A stretch of 64,000 nucleotides of DNA from Bacteroidales bacterium (GCA_017651645.1 JAGCCO010000029.1:1-64000), one strand, 5' to 3'; shown: positions 30,132-38,362, numbered from the stretch's first letter. Translations and numbers: made by a program. Notes: a model not told the origin generated them from the letters alone.

Positions 30132-30402
30132 ATGTGTGCTGTCCGTAAGTGGGTTGAGCAGAAAACGTCTGCTCTCCCAAGAACGGAAGCGCGAGGTGTT
30201 CTTCGCACGCATGGCCTATGCCAAGATACGAAGGAACGCGGGTGTGACCGTTGAGCAAATAGGCAAAGAGATTAACCGAGACCACTCGACCGTCAGCCGA
30301 ATGATTGAACTTCACAGCTACGACTTTCACTACACAAGGGAGTACCACTGCTTGTACCAAAACGTGATACAAGCGATACAAAACCAACGGAAATCGAAAT
30401 GA
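30097..30402 (+). CDS. Stand-alone DnaA domain IV (DNA-binding) protein
   Basis: A 101-aa protein matching the C-terminal DNA-binding domain of DnaA: REVFFARMAYAKIRRNAGVTVEQIGKEINRDHSTVSRMIE, with the diagnostic RDHSTV at 61-66, which contacts the DnaA box. It lacks the AAA+ ATPase and domains I-III, so it cannot open an origin alone. DnaA-box-like TTATGCACA sites occur in three control regions (3150, 13131, 34457), making this the candidate late regulator. A competitor of host DnaA is another possibility. ATG at 30097 preferred over TTG at 30085. Confidence 0.85.
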   Translation: MNTQPSARTVLECVLSVSGLSRKRLLSQERKREVFFARMAYAKIRRNAGVTVEQIGKEINRDHSTVSRMIELHSYDFHYTREYHCLYQNVIQAIQNQRKSK

Positions 30403-31268
30403 ACACATCAAAAAACGAATACAGGGCTTTCTACAAGGTGGTGGGCGGCAACGAAGGAAACAAATGCAACTACACAGCGAGATTAGACACATACGGCTGT
30501 GGCTGTTCGCATGACTGCAAGTATTGTTACGCCAAATCGCTACTTGACTTCCGAAAACTGTGGCACCCCGAAAACCCGTCGGTGGCCAACATCAAAAAGG
30601 TAATAGCGAAAATCAAAAAACTGCCGAAAGACCAAATAGTACGACTCGGGGGAATGACAGACTGTTTTCAGCCCATCGAGAGAGAATACGGGGTCACTTA
30701 CAAAACTATCCAAGCGTTGAACGAGCAAGGAATTGGCTATCTCATCGTGACGAAGAGTAGCATGGTTGCTTGCGACGCATATAGGGATATTTTGAGAAAA
30801 GACCTTGCCCACATACAGATAACCGTTACTTGCACGGACGATTATTTCAACAGCACATACGAGAAGGCCACGCCGCCATCAAGAAGAATAGCGGCTATCG
30901 AAAGGCTGCAAAAGGAAGGTTTTGATGTGACGTTAAGGCTGTCCCCGTTCGTGCCCCAATTCATAGACAAAGGGGTTCTCGACATCGACATCATCAATAG
31001 CGTCCAATGTGACAAAATCCTTGTCGAGTTTCTGCGTGTCAACTCTTGGATAAAGAAATGGTTTGACATAGACTATTCCGACTACACGGTCAAACAGAGC
31101 GGGTATTTGCACTTGCCGTTAGAAAAGAAACTGCAATGTATCGGCCTTATCAAAGGCTTCAAGGAAATAACCGTATGCGAGGACGAGACGGAAGCGTACA
31201 ACTATTGGCGGAATAATTTCAACCCGAACCCTAAAGACTGCTGCAACCTAAGATTGCCGAACAGATGA
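30399..31268 (+). CDS. Radical SAM protein (spore-photoproduct-lyase-like)
   Basis: A 289-aa radical SAM enzyme. The iron-sulfur motif is C36-x3-C40-x2-C43 in YGCGCSHDCKYCYAKSLL, followed by VRLGGMTDCFQP and a TIM-barrel-like alternation of strands and helices (YLIVTKSS, HIQITVTCTDDYF, VTLRLSPFVPQF). The subgroup resembles SplB-like phage proteins. Substrate unknown; DNA repair or nucleotide modification is the usual guess. Coupled to neighbours by 4-bp overlaps on both sides. Confidence 0.85.
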   Translation: MNTSKNEYRAFYKVVGGNEGNKCNYTARLDTYGCGCSHDCKYCYAKSLLDFRKLWHPENPSVANIKKVIAKIKKLPKDQIVRLGGMTDCFQPIEREYGVTYKTIQALNEQGIGYLIVTKSSMVACDAYRDILRKDLAHIQITVTCTDDYFNSTYEKATPPSRRIAAIERLQKEGFDVTLRLSPFVPQFIDKGVLDIDIINSVQCDKILVEFLRVNSWIKKWFDIDYSDYTVKQSGYLHLPLEKKLQCIGLIKGFKEITVCEDETEAYNYWRNNFNPNPKDCCNLRLPNR

Positions 31269-31768
31269 AGCGCGAAATTTACATAGGGATAGACCCCGAC
31301 GTAGAGTTGTCGGGCTTTGCGGTGCTGAACTACGCCACCCGCAAACTTGAACTTGCGTCCCTTTCCTTCACGGGCATATTGGCCGCCCTAATGCGTATCA
31401 AGGCCGAAGGTGTTGACGCAGTGGTCGTGGTTGAAGCGGGTTGGATGAACAAGGGAAATTGGCACTTGAAGTTTCACGACAACCGTGGTGTGGCAGCGGC
31501 CAAAGGCTACCAAGTAGGCAGAAACCACGAGGCGGGAAAGAAGATAATCGAGGCCGCTCAGTTCTTCGGCTACGAGGTCGTTGAGCAGAAGCCGCTGAAA
31601 AAGATATGGAAGGGCAAGGATAGGAAGATAACACGGGACGAACTTGCGGTGTTCACGGGCTACAATAAAAGCAGCAACCAAGACAGCCGTGACGCTGCGC
31701 TGTTGGCGTGGAATGCCGCCAATCTACCGATTATAATGAACAGTAAATTTCAAAACCTAATACGATAA
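31265..31768 (+). CDS. RuvC-like Holliday junction resolvase
   Basis: A 167-aa nuclease of the RuvC/RNase H-like fold. Acidic residues in family order: D10 in YIGIDPDVELSGFAV, E57 in VVVVEAGW, D140 and D143 in NQDSRDAALLAW. It would cleave branched DNA before packaging. Length and position beside recombination genes fit. The gene is translationally coupled to the radical SAM gene. Confidence 0.85.
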   Translation: MKREIYIGIDPDVELSGFAVLNYATRKLELASLSFTGILAALMRIKAEGVDAVVVVEAGWMNKGNWHLKFHDNRGVAAAKGYQVGRNHEAGKKIIEAAQFFGYEVVEQKPLKKIWKGKDRKITRDELAVFTGYNKSSNQDSRDAALLAWNAANLPIIMNSKFQNLIR

Positions 31769-31772
31769 CGAA

Positions 31773-32051
31773 ATGGATAGCGAAAAATTGAAACGGGCGA
31801 TACAGCTGCAAAAAATGATAGAGCAGTTGGATGAAGGTGTGAATGACCTAAAAAAGCAAGTAGGCCAAAAGAAAAAAGATTACTACTTCCAATTCCACGT
31901 CACCGAAGACGAGACACTCTTGATGACACCGTTCATCACATACAGACTGCACCCGTCGGAGGAAGATTTGATAAAAGAGTTGCTTTGGAAATTAGCAAAC
32001 GCAATGCAGCATGATTTAGACACATTCAAGAAAGAGTTTGAAAACCTATAA
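31773..32051 (+). CDS. Hypothetical coiled-coil protein
   Basis: A 92-aa protein with an N-terminal coiled coil (MDSEKLKRAIQLQKMIEQLD) and a strand region (YYFQFHVTEDETLLMTPF). No family recognised. Confidence 0.6.
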   Translation: MDSEKLKRAIQLQKMIEQLDEGVNDLKKQVGQKKKDYYFQFHVTEDETLLMTPFITYRLHPSEEDLIKELLWKLANAMQHDLDTFKKEFENL

Positions 32052-32062
32052 ACGAAAACGAA

Positions 32063-32398
32063 ATGGAAAACAAAAAACACAAGTATCACCTTGACGACCT
32101 ACTCATGGCGATAAACTTATTCGACAAAGACACGGACGTAACAGTCGATGGCATTAACGTAATCGCTGTCTGCCCGCCCGTGAAACTAACAAAGGAAGGG
32201 ATAAAGAAGTTCAAGCCCGCACTCGACCTACCCGTTGACCACTTGACTGTCGTTTCCGACGACGATGCGGACTACGACGAGGATAACCCGAACAGCAAAC
32301 TCGAGCTTGCTTGGCAACTGTTGTATTCCCTTGCGGGCTACTGTTCGACAAAAGACTATCAAAAGTGGTTTGAAGATGGGACGGAGACGCAGTTATGA
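32063..32398 (+). CDS. Hypothetical acidic protein
   Basis: A 111-aa acidic protein with a cluster of Asp residues (VSDDDADYDEDNPNSK). Its stop overlaps the next start by 4 bp. Function unknown. Confidence 0.6.
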   Translation: MENKKHKYHLDDLLMAINLFDKDTDVTVDGINVIAVCPPVKLTKEGIKKFKPALDLPVDHLTVVSDDDADYDEDNPNSKLELAWQLLYSLAGYCSTKDYQKWFEDGTETQL

Positions 32399-32736
32399 AA
32401 ATTATTGAACGGACAAAGATGGCGGGTGACTGCTCGCAATGGTTTAACGTTACCGAGTACAAGGCCAAGACGGTCGGCGAGTTCGTTGACGAAGTTCTGC
32501 CACTTACGGCACCGATAGGGGAACGTTATGGCGGCTTTTGGGGTGATGTACGGGTAATGAAGCGGGAGAAGGGTTATTTCGACAACAACCCCAAGTGCGA
32601 GTTCAAGGATGGTGTACTACTGACGACACTACCCGACGAGTTGCTCGGGTTGAAGATAAAGAATGTTGAGTTGTTAAGCTGTTGGAACGAATGCAAATAC
32701 TACATACAAGTCAAACGGACAAGAAGAAAAAAATGA
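32395..32736 (+). CDS. Hypothetical protein
   Basis: A 113-aa protein with mixed fold (MKIIERTKMAGDCSQWFNVT...), Trp/Gly-rich centre and basic C-terminus (VKRTRRKK). No family recognised. Coupled to the following small gene. Confidence 0.6.
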   Translation: MKIIERTKMAGDCSQWFNVTEYKAKTVGEFVDEVLPLTAPIGERYGGFWGDVRVMKREKGYFDNNPKCEFKDGVLLTTLPDELLGLKIKNVELLSCWNECKYYIQVKRTRRKK

Positions 32737-32864
32737 AACACGTGTGTTACATTTGGCAGACACCCGAGTTCCGTAAGAAAATCGGGAAGATAATGCAAGA
32801 GGTCTATGACGATTTCATCGAAATTCTAAAAAAAGAACCATTAAAAGAAAGCAAAAATGAGTAG
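32733..32864 (+). CDS. Very small helical protein
   Basis: A 43-aa protein (MKHVCYIWQTPEFRKKIGKI, then MQEVYDDFIEILKKEPLKES). The ATG at 32733 overlaps the previous stop (ATGA). Helical, unknown role. Confidence 0.55.
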   Translation: MKHVCYIWQTPEFRKKIGKIMQEVYDDFIEILKKEPLKESKNE

Positions 32865-33237
32865 TATTTATTCAAAAATCCCCGACCGCTACCAAGTGGG
32901 CGGAACGGAAATAGAGGTGCGCCGTGTTGAGCGGTGTGACGACAATGCCATAGGTCAAGCGTTCACGGCTGCGGGCTTCATTGAGATTGCTAACAAGTAC
33001 GGAAGGAATATGCAGCAGAGCGAGTCGAGCAAGGTGAACAGCTTCTACCACGAGCTCACACACACCATTCTCGGAATGATGGGTCACGAACTGAACGACG
33101 ACGAGAAATTCGTCAACACATTCTCTTCATTCCTAACAGAAGCGATGAGAGACGCTGTGTTCTATGTCGGCGAAGAGAAAGAGACCCGACCCGTAAATTC
33201 GACTTTGGATATTCCCGAAAAATACAAAGACCGTTAA
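32857..33237 (+). CDS. Zincin-type metallopeptidase-like protein
   Basis: A 126-aa protein with HExxH at 65-69 (FYHELTHTILGMMGHELNDDEKFVNTFSSFLTEAM), where the downstream acidic helix could supply the third zinc ligand. Small phage proteins of this type resemble minimal metallopeptidases. Target unknown. It belongs to the end of the early block, and an unrelated HExxH protein lies at 55165. Confidence 0.7.
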   Translation: MSSIYSKIPDRYQVGGTEIEVRRVERCDDNAIGQAFTAAGFIEIANKYGRNMQQSESSKVNSFYHELTHTILGMMGHELNDDEKFVNTFSSFLTEAMRDAVFYVGEEKETRPVNSTLDIPEKYKDR

Positions 33238-33249
33238 AAGAAAACAAAG

Positions 33250-33495
33250 ATGGGGTTCTACAAAGCGAAAACCCTTTGGAAAAGGGGTAGATGGCGATTG
33301 GATGTTTCTTGTGCTGTCACAATGACGTGCATAGACATCCTACCGTGCCTACAAATAGGTTGGAAAAAACCGACAAGGTACATATACGGCGACGTGCACA
33401 TCACATTCCGTTGGTTATTCATATTCTCGGACATCGTGTTTTCCGAAGAATGCTTGCTTCTGCAAGAGGAAAAAAAGAAAGCGGGGTTACTATGA
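33250..33495 (+). CDS. Hypothetical protein upstream of glycosyltransferase
   Basis: An 81-aa protein (MGFYKAKTLWKRGRWRLDVS...), with basic start and hydrophobic centre (FRWLFIFSDIVF). It ends in ATGA overlap with the glycosyltransferase start. Unknown function. Confidence 0.55.
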   Translation: MGFYKAKTLWKRGRWRLDVSCAVTMTCIDILPCLQIGWKKPTRYIYGDVHITFRWLFIFSDIVFSEECLLLQEEKKKAGLL

Positions 33496-34442
33496 CACCA
33501 TCACTATCAGTAATCATACCTTGCCACAGCAACGCTTACTTCCGTGAGTGCTTGCAGTCGTTGGCAGACCAAACCGACCACGACTTCACCACGATTGTCG
33601 TGTTCGACAAGTGCGAGGACGACAGTCCGAAGATAGCGCAAGAGTTCAAAGACAGACTCAATCTCAAGATGTACGTGACGAGCGGCGGCAAACCGTCAGT
33701 TCCACGAAACGCGGGTATGAACTGTTGCACCACGGACTACTTCACGTTCCTTGACAGTGACGACGAATACTGCGACAAAGAGGCTGTCGAGAAGTTACGA
33801 GCTGCGGCAACAAGCGGTGTGAACGCATTCCGACACAAGGTAACGGGCGACAACGGCGAGTCTGTGCGTGCGTTCTGTTTCAGTTGGACGATAAACACAG
33901 CCTTCGCCAACAGCCACAATGTTCGCTTCGACGAGCGGCTGACGTACATGGAAGATTTGAAGTTCGAGATGTACATTCGCTTCGTTGACCCCGAGTTCCG
34001 ACACTACCCCTTCGGGTTCCAACAGCTTGACGAGACACTTGTTCACCACAGAGACAACGAGCGGTCAATCTGCCACGATGTAGCAAGGCGGATAGAAACC
34101 GAGTACAAAGACTACAACTCCGTCTTCACTGATTTGGCGGCAATGAACTTGAGCGAAGAGCAAAAAGACTTTCTCGCCCTTGTGTACTTGCAGACAACGT
34201 TCCGTATCTTCGCTGAGCGGTCGGCGGTCAAGCATATACCGTTTGACAGCCTTGTAAAAAGAGCCATGCCGCTGATACGTCAGTACACTCTCGGAAGAAA
34301 CCAAAGGGGCAGACTGTTCGATTACTACGGCAAGAAAATTCCCTTATGGTCTCTGCTTAAACTCGACTGCGACAGAAAGATAATGCCGTCGGAACAGCAA
34401 GACAAGCTGATGGCGGTGCTAATCAAGATGGCCTTGAGATAA
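33492..34442 (+). CDS. Family 2 glycosyltransferase
   Basis: A 316-aa GT-A-fold glycosyltransferase: SLSVIIPCHSNAYFRECLQSLADQT at the start, then VPRNAGMNCCTTDYFTFLDSDDEY with the DxD motif (D88-S-D90) that binds the metal-nucleotide-sugar. Acceptor unknown. Possible roles are surface polysaccharide change during infection or sugar addition to DNA or virion proteins. The ATG at 33492 overlaps the upstream stop; the longer frame from 33291 has no family similarity in its first 67 residues and is rejected. Confidence 0.85.
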   Translation: MTPSLSVIIPCHSNAYFRECLQSLADQTDHDFTTIVVFDKCEDDSPKIAQEFKDRLNLKMYVTSGGKPSVPRNAGMNCCTTDYFTFLDSDDEYCDKEAVEKLRAAATSGVNAFRHKVTGDNGESVRAFCFSWTINTAFANSHNVRFDERLTYMEDLKFEMYIRFVDPEFRHYPFGFQQLDETLVHHRDNERSICHDVARRIETEYKDYNSVFTDLAAMNLSEEQKDFLALVYLQTTFRIFAERSAVKHIPFDSLVKRAMPLIRQYTLGRNQRGRLFDYYGKKIPLWSLLKLDCDRKIMPSEQQDKLMAVLIKMALR

Positions 34443-34456
34443 AAAAAATTAAAAAC

Positions 34457-34500
34457 TTATGCACAAAATAGACAGCAAAGGGAACTAACGTATATTTTTG
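34457..34500 (+). promoter_or_regulatory. Putative late promoter of the capsid/tail operon
   Basis: TTATGCACA (34457-34465), then exactly 27 nt, then the -7 element TATTTTTG (34493-34500). No TTTG at the normal -33 place. Same arrangement as 3150-3193. Confidence 0.7.
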
Positions 34501-34530
34501 GGCTTTATCTTAAACAAAAAACAAAAAATT

Positions 34531-35304
34531 ATGAACGAAAGACTTTTTCAACTCCTAAAACAAGCGTACTCATCGCTTGGGTTAGGTGACTCTTTGCTCA
34601 AGGCATACGCGGACAACTTGGCTGCCTACGCAACAGAGGAGAACATTGAAACTATCGTCGCCGCACAAAAGGGGACGTTAGAGGCAATTCAAAAAGCGAA
34701 TGACAAACGTGCTGGTGACGCGGCTTCAAAGGCTAAGGCCGAAGCGGAACAAGCTCAAAAACTCGCACAAGCAATGTACGAGCAGCAGAAGGCGGAACTT
34801 GAAAAACAACTCGAAGAGTTAAAGAAAGCCGCCGAGAAAAAAGAAGAGCCGAAACCGAAAGAAGAGCCAAAGCCGAAAGAAGAACCGAAGCCGACACCAA
34901 AAACCGATGAAATTCCCGATTGGTTCACCGCTGAACAGAAAAAGGTAGCCGAGCAGATGGCCGCGTTGTTGGAAAACAACAAGACTTTGACAGCCACTCT
35001 TGTCGAAATGAAAAAGAAGGAAGACGAGCGTGACGCAAACTTGGCCAAAGAGAAAAGAGCAAAATTCATAACAGAAACAGCGAGGGAGTTGGGCGTTCCC
35101 GATTGGCGTGAAAAGGAGGGCTTTTCAATCACCGACAGTATGTCGGAAGATGAGATTAGAACTTACTTATCGGACGTATCGAACAACATCCGAACAAAAG
35201 TAGTTGGTGCCAATAGGCTTGCCGTGCCACAGCTTGACGCTGACGGGAATGTCCCGAAGGAACAAGTCAAGAAGATAGCCGAGAAGCTTGTTGACAAAAT
35301 GTAA
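34531..35304 (+). CDS. Capsid scaffolding protein
   Basis: A 257-aa, Glu/Lys/Ala-rich protein, mostly coiled coil, with a central KEEPKP repeat (three units, about 106-124) and an Ala-rich helix before it. Position before the decoration and capsid genes, and composition, are typical of scaffolding proteins that guide procapsid assembly. ATG at 34531 chosen: a TTG at 34498 would lie on the promoter itself. Confidence 0.75.
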   Translation: MNERLFQLLKQAYSSLGLGDSLLKAYADNLAAYATEENIETIVAAQKGTLEAIQKANDKRAGDAASKAKAEAEQAQKLAQAMYEQQKAELEKQLEELKKAAEKKEEPKPKEEPKPKEEPKPTPKTDEIPDWFTAEQKKVAEQMAALLENNKTLTATLVEMKKKEDERDANLAKEKRAKFITETARELGVPDWREKEGFSITDSMSEDEIRTYLSDVSNNIRTKVVGANRLAVPQLDADGNVPKEQVKKIAEKLVDKM

Positions 35305-35325
35305 AACCCTTAAAAAGTTAAAAAA

Positions 35326-35961
35326 ATGGACGCAGTATTCACAAAGAAAAGCACCGCCATTACTTTCGAGGACGACATCGTCATCCGTAAGTTCATCGGC
35401 GGACTTGAGGGCGGTCGCACCCTTGACTGCACGGGTTTCCCCGAGAAAGTAGTCAAAGCGGGTCACGTCGTCATCAAATTGGCTTCGGGCAACTATGCTC
35501 CAATGCCAATCACTTCAAGCAACGCATACGACTCTCTGCCTTCGGGTGCGAGCTATGCGGGCATTCTCTATCGCTCGGTATCGGTTGACAATCCGTCGGC
35601 AAGTATCTTGACCAACGGTGAGGTTAACCCGAAAGCCGTTCCTTACGCAATGGACAGCATTATGTCGGCCTTCAAGTCGGCTTGCCCGTTCATCGAGTTC
35701 GAGAGCGACGAGAACAGCAACAATCCGTTGGCAGTGGCTAACTCAGCAATGTCATTGACCGCAAGTTCAAGTGACACCACGACCATTTCGGGTGCCATCG
35801 GAACTGTAACAGCAACATCGAACAACGACAAGATTTCGGGTTCTGTAAGCGGAACTACATTGACTGTAACCGCCGCAGAAGAGGCAACGGGAACGGGTGT
35901 AATCACCTTGACAGACGAAGGTGGTCAAACAGCAACCGTCGCAGTAACAATCACCGCTTAA
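35326..35961 (+). CDS. Head decoration-type protein with Ig-like domain
   Basis: A 211-aa protein. The N-terminal 125 residues (KAGHVVIKLASGNYAPMPITS) resemble head decoration proteins of the lambda gpD type, located between scaffold and capsid genes. The C-terminal 80 residues form a bacterial Ig-like domain (GAIGTVTATSNNDKISGSVSGTTLTVTAAEEATGTGVITLTDEGGQ). Ig domains on phage heads can adhere to mucus or cell glycans. Confidence 0.75.
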   Translation: MDAVFTKKSTAITFEDDIVIRKFIGGLEGGRTLDCTGFPEKVVKAGHVVIKLASGNYAPMPITSSNAYDSLPSGASYAGILYRSVSVDNPSASILTNGEVNPKAVPYAMDSIMSAFKSACPFIEFESDENSNNPLAVANSAMSLTASSSDTTTISGAIGTVTATSNNDKISGSVSGTTLTVTAAEEATGTGVITLTDEGGQTATVAVTITA

Positions 35962-35977
35962 AAGAAAGGAGTAGAGT

Positions 35978-37066
35978 ATGTCACTACAAACTACATTGTA
36001 TCCCGATTTCGTGAAGAATTTCTTCCCGACACTTGTAACTGAGGTTGTTGAGTACCTCAACGAAAAGAGAAACCAAACCGAACAGTATCTGTTCCGCTCG
36101 CTGCTGACCCCCGAGTTCTCGGAGGACGGACGTTGGGCTTCCGTAACGGGTAAATATCAGCACGTTGCTGCCGATGTTGTCGCCCTTGACTCGGAACTGC
36201 CGCTCAAATCGCGTGGAACATTGGAAACCGCTCAAGGCGAAATTCCAAAAATCGGTATGAAACTGTATCTCACTGAGAAGCAGATGAAGGAAATCGACTC
36301 TATGATTGCACAGAACCGTTCGGTTGACGCAATCGTACAGAAAATCTTCGACGACCTTCCGACTTGCATTGCGGGCGTTCAGTCTCGTATCGAGGACATC
36401 TTCTTGTCGGAACTGTCAACGGGTATCGGTCTTTCGACCCGCAACAACGGTACGGGTGTTCGTGTCAACATGAACTACAAGGACGAGAACAAGTTCGGTG
36501 TAGCCGCCTTGTGGGACGAGAACCCAACCACTGCAAACGCTCTTGACGATTTGCAAGCCGTGTTCGACAAAGCACAAGACGATGAGAACGTCATTACTGA
36601 TATGTGGGCTGACGACACATTCTTGAAGGCTTTCTACAAGAATATCCAAGCCAAACAGCAGTATGCGTTCAACCAAGGCTTTGTAGGCTCGAACATCCCC
36701 GTTCTTGACTTTGACAAGGCCGCCCAAGTGGTTAAGACCAAGTGGGGTGTGACACTCCACCGTGTTTACAAACGTGTGAAGACCGAGTTGGACGGAACTA
36801 AGACAAACCACAACCCATGGGCTGCGGGTGTCTGCGCGTTCACTTGCGACAACAAAATCGGTTCGCTCGTTTGGACTGACGTTGCCGAGGTTAAACGCCC
36901 CGTCAATGGTGTTGACTACCAAACAGCAGAGGAATACATCTTGCTGAGCAAATACTCAACCAACGACCCGTTGCGTGAGTTCACAAGCTCGCAAGCAATG
37001 GTTCTTCCCGTGTTGAACAATGTTGACCGCATTTACTTGCTGAACAGCAAGGAAGTTGCAGCCTAA
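35978..37066 (+). CDS. Major capsid protein
   Basis: A 362-aa protein at the expected place after scaffold and decoration genes. It starts TTLYPDFVKNFFPTLVTEVVEYL and has a central AQGEIPKIGMKLYLTEKQMKEIDSM segment, as in the gpE/HK97-like major capsid group. It is preceded by a clear Shine-Dalgarno (AAAGGAG, 35965-35971, 6 nt from ATG), which suggests very high expression, and followed by a strong terminator. Confidence 0.85.
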   Translation: MSLQTTLYPDFVKNFFPTLVTEVVEYLNEKRNQTEQYLFRSLLTPEFSEDGRWASVTGKYQHVAADVVALDSELPLKSRGTLETAQGEIPKIGMKLYLTEKQMKEIDSMIAQNRSVDAIVQKIFDDLPTCIAGVQSRIEDIFLSELSTGIGLSTRNNGTGVRVNMNYKDENKFGVAALWDENPTTANALDDLQAVFDKAQDDENVITDMWADDTFLKAFYKNIQAKQQYAFNQGFVGSNIPVLDFDKAAQVVKTKWGVTLHRVYKRVKTELDGTKTNHNPWAAGVCAFTCDNKIGSLVWTDVAEVKRPVNGVDYQTAEEYILLSKYSTNDPLREFTSSQAMVLPVLNNVDRIYLLNSKEVAA

Positions 37067-37079
37067 GTCTAATTTGAAG

Positions 37080-37117
37080 TCAGCCGATTGGCTTCGGTCG
37101 GTCGGCTGATTTTCTTT
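37080..37117 (+). terminator. Terminator after the capsid gene
   Basis: A 13-bp stem (37080-37092 with 37097-37109, some G-U) with a TTCG loop, then TTTTCTTT. Likely partial, lowering downstream expression. Confidence 0.85.
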
Positions 37118-37131
37118 AAAAACCGAAAATT

Positions 37132-37386
37132 ATGAAAGTAGTAACCAAAGTAAAATTCCGAGAAAAGGACAATTACAGCATTGTTCACGAGATAGGCTCA
37201 GTGTTCGAGTGCTCGGACGAACGTGGCAAGTACCTTGCAAATCTTGGCTTCGTTGACCCTTACAAAGAGCCGAAGGTTGTGGAAGTGAAGGCAGAGGCAG
37301 AACAGCCCGCCCCCGAACAGCCGAAAGAGACAAAGCGCAAAAAGAAAAACACCATGCCGTTCAGCGATAATGAGTCGGCGGAGTAG
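37132..37386 (+). CDS. Small head-tail region protein
   Basis: An 84-aa protein: alpha/beta start (MKVVTKVKFREKDNYSIVHE...), then a Pro/Glu/Lys-rich tail. Possibly a minor head protein by position. Confidence 0.6.
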   Translation: MKVVTKVKFREKDNYSIVHEIGSVFECSDERGKYLANLGFVDPYKEPKVVEVKAEAEQPAPEQPKETKRKKKNTMPFSDNESAE

Positions 37387-37398
37387 GAGGATAAGGAT

Positions 37399-37740
37399 AT
37401 GACGGTCGCAGAATACTTGACGGGGGAACTTTCCCCATTCTTGGCAGACACAAACGTCTCGCTCGATATGTTTCTAATACCGTCGGAACTACTTAATTCC
37501 GAATACAGCGCAGCGAACGAAGTAGCAGTCAATCAAGAAGTCGTTAAGGCTATTGAGAGACTAATGTTCCGTCCGCGACTTGAGCAGATTAACGAGAACG
37601 GGTTCTCGGCTCGGTTCAGTTACGCAGACTTGGGGAAATACTATATTTGGCTTTGCAAGAAGTATGGCATAACCCCCGACGACAACGTGTTGGCCGCTTC
37701 GGGAATTAGCATGATTAAGGATATTAGTGACCGTTGGTGA
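37399..37740 (+). CDS. Head-tail connector protein
   Basis: A 113-aa predicted helical protein in the position of the DNA-packaging/connector protein (HK97 gp6 or SPP1 gp15 type), directly after capsid genes. It has a good Shine-Dalgarno (AGGAGG, 37385-37390, 8 nt from ATG). It would extend the portal channel. Confidence 0.65.
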   Translation: MTVAEYLTGELSPFLADTNVSLDMFLIPSELLNSEYSAANEVAVNQEVVKAIERLMFRPRLEQINENGFSARFSYADLGKYYIWLCKKYGITPDDNVLAASGISMIKDISDRW

Positions 37741-38060
37741 TGTTTTACACGCCGCACATATTGAAGGTGGAAAATCACGATGTCGCATACAACGAACTTG
37801 GCGAGGCCGTTGTCAGCGGAAGCGTGTGGGCGACAGTCTGCCGCTGCCGATGTGACCACGACAACACCCAAGACCTTGTTAACGACGCGGGGCAGATGTT
37901 CAAGTCCCAATTCCATGTGGTTTGCGAGAAGGTAATGGACAAACCGAAAGAAGGGGACAAGATGGAATGCCTTGACAAGTCGGGTAATGTGGTTGGCAAA
38001 GGTGTGATACGAATGCTTAAACGCTCAAACGTGTTCAACCTAATGGAGTTTTGGGTATGA
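37740..38060 (+). CDS. Head closure protein
   Basis: A 106-aa beta-rich protein (MFYTPHILKVENHDVAYNEL...) in the place of SPP1 gp16-type stoppers. ATG at 37740 overlaps the previous stop (TGATG). Probably closes the DNA channel. Assigned mainly from order and size. Confidence 0.65.
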   Translation: MFYTPHILKVENHDVAYNELGEAVVSGSVWATVCRCRCDHDNTQDLVNDAGQMFKSQFHVVCEKVMDKPKEGDKMECLDKSGNVVGKGVIRMLKRSNVFNLMEFWV

Positions 38061-38362
38061 GACTGCGGATGAAAGTCGATACGTCAGCGATTGACAAAGC
38101 CTTGAAAGAGTTCGAGGACGAAAGAAAGGAAACGTTGGAACGTGTCGGACAGCAAGCCGTAGCGTATGCCGTCGAGAACGGCGAATACCACGATGTGACG
38201 GGTAGGCTAAGACGAAGCAACGGATATAAAGTGACTGACAAGGGGCTGACAATATACAACACCGCCCCGTATGCGGAAGAAGTCCAAAACAGAGGACTCG
38301 ATGTTATAGGCGGTGCTGCATTGTTCGCAAGGTACGAACTTGAAAAGCAAGCGAGAAAATGA
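38057..38362 (+). CDS. Neck/minor tail protein (HK97 gp10-like)
   Basis: A 101-aa protein with the gp10-type layout: helix with IDKALKEFEDERKETLERVGQQAVAYA, DVTGRLRRSNGYKV, then a strand and TAPYAEEVQNRG. These act at the head-tail joint. ATG at 38057 overlaps the preceding stop. Confidence 0.7.
   Translation: MRLRMKVDTSAIDKALKEFEDERKETLERVGQQAVAYAVENGEYHDVTGRLRRSNGYKVTDKGLTIYNTAPYAEEVQNRGLDVIGGAALFARYELEKQARK

Noticed and set aside
33291..33491. N-terminal extension of the glycosyltransferase frame
   Set aside because: The first 67 residues lack family similarity and overlap another gene; ATG at 33492 has a 4-bp stop-start overlap and directly begins the GT2 fold.
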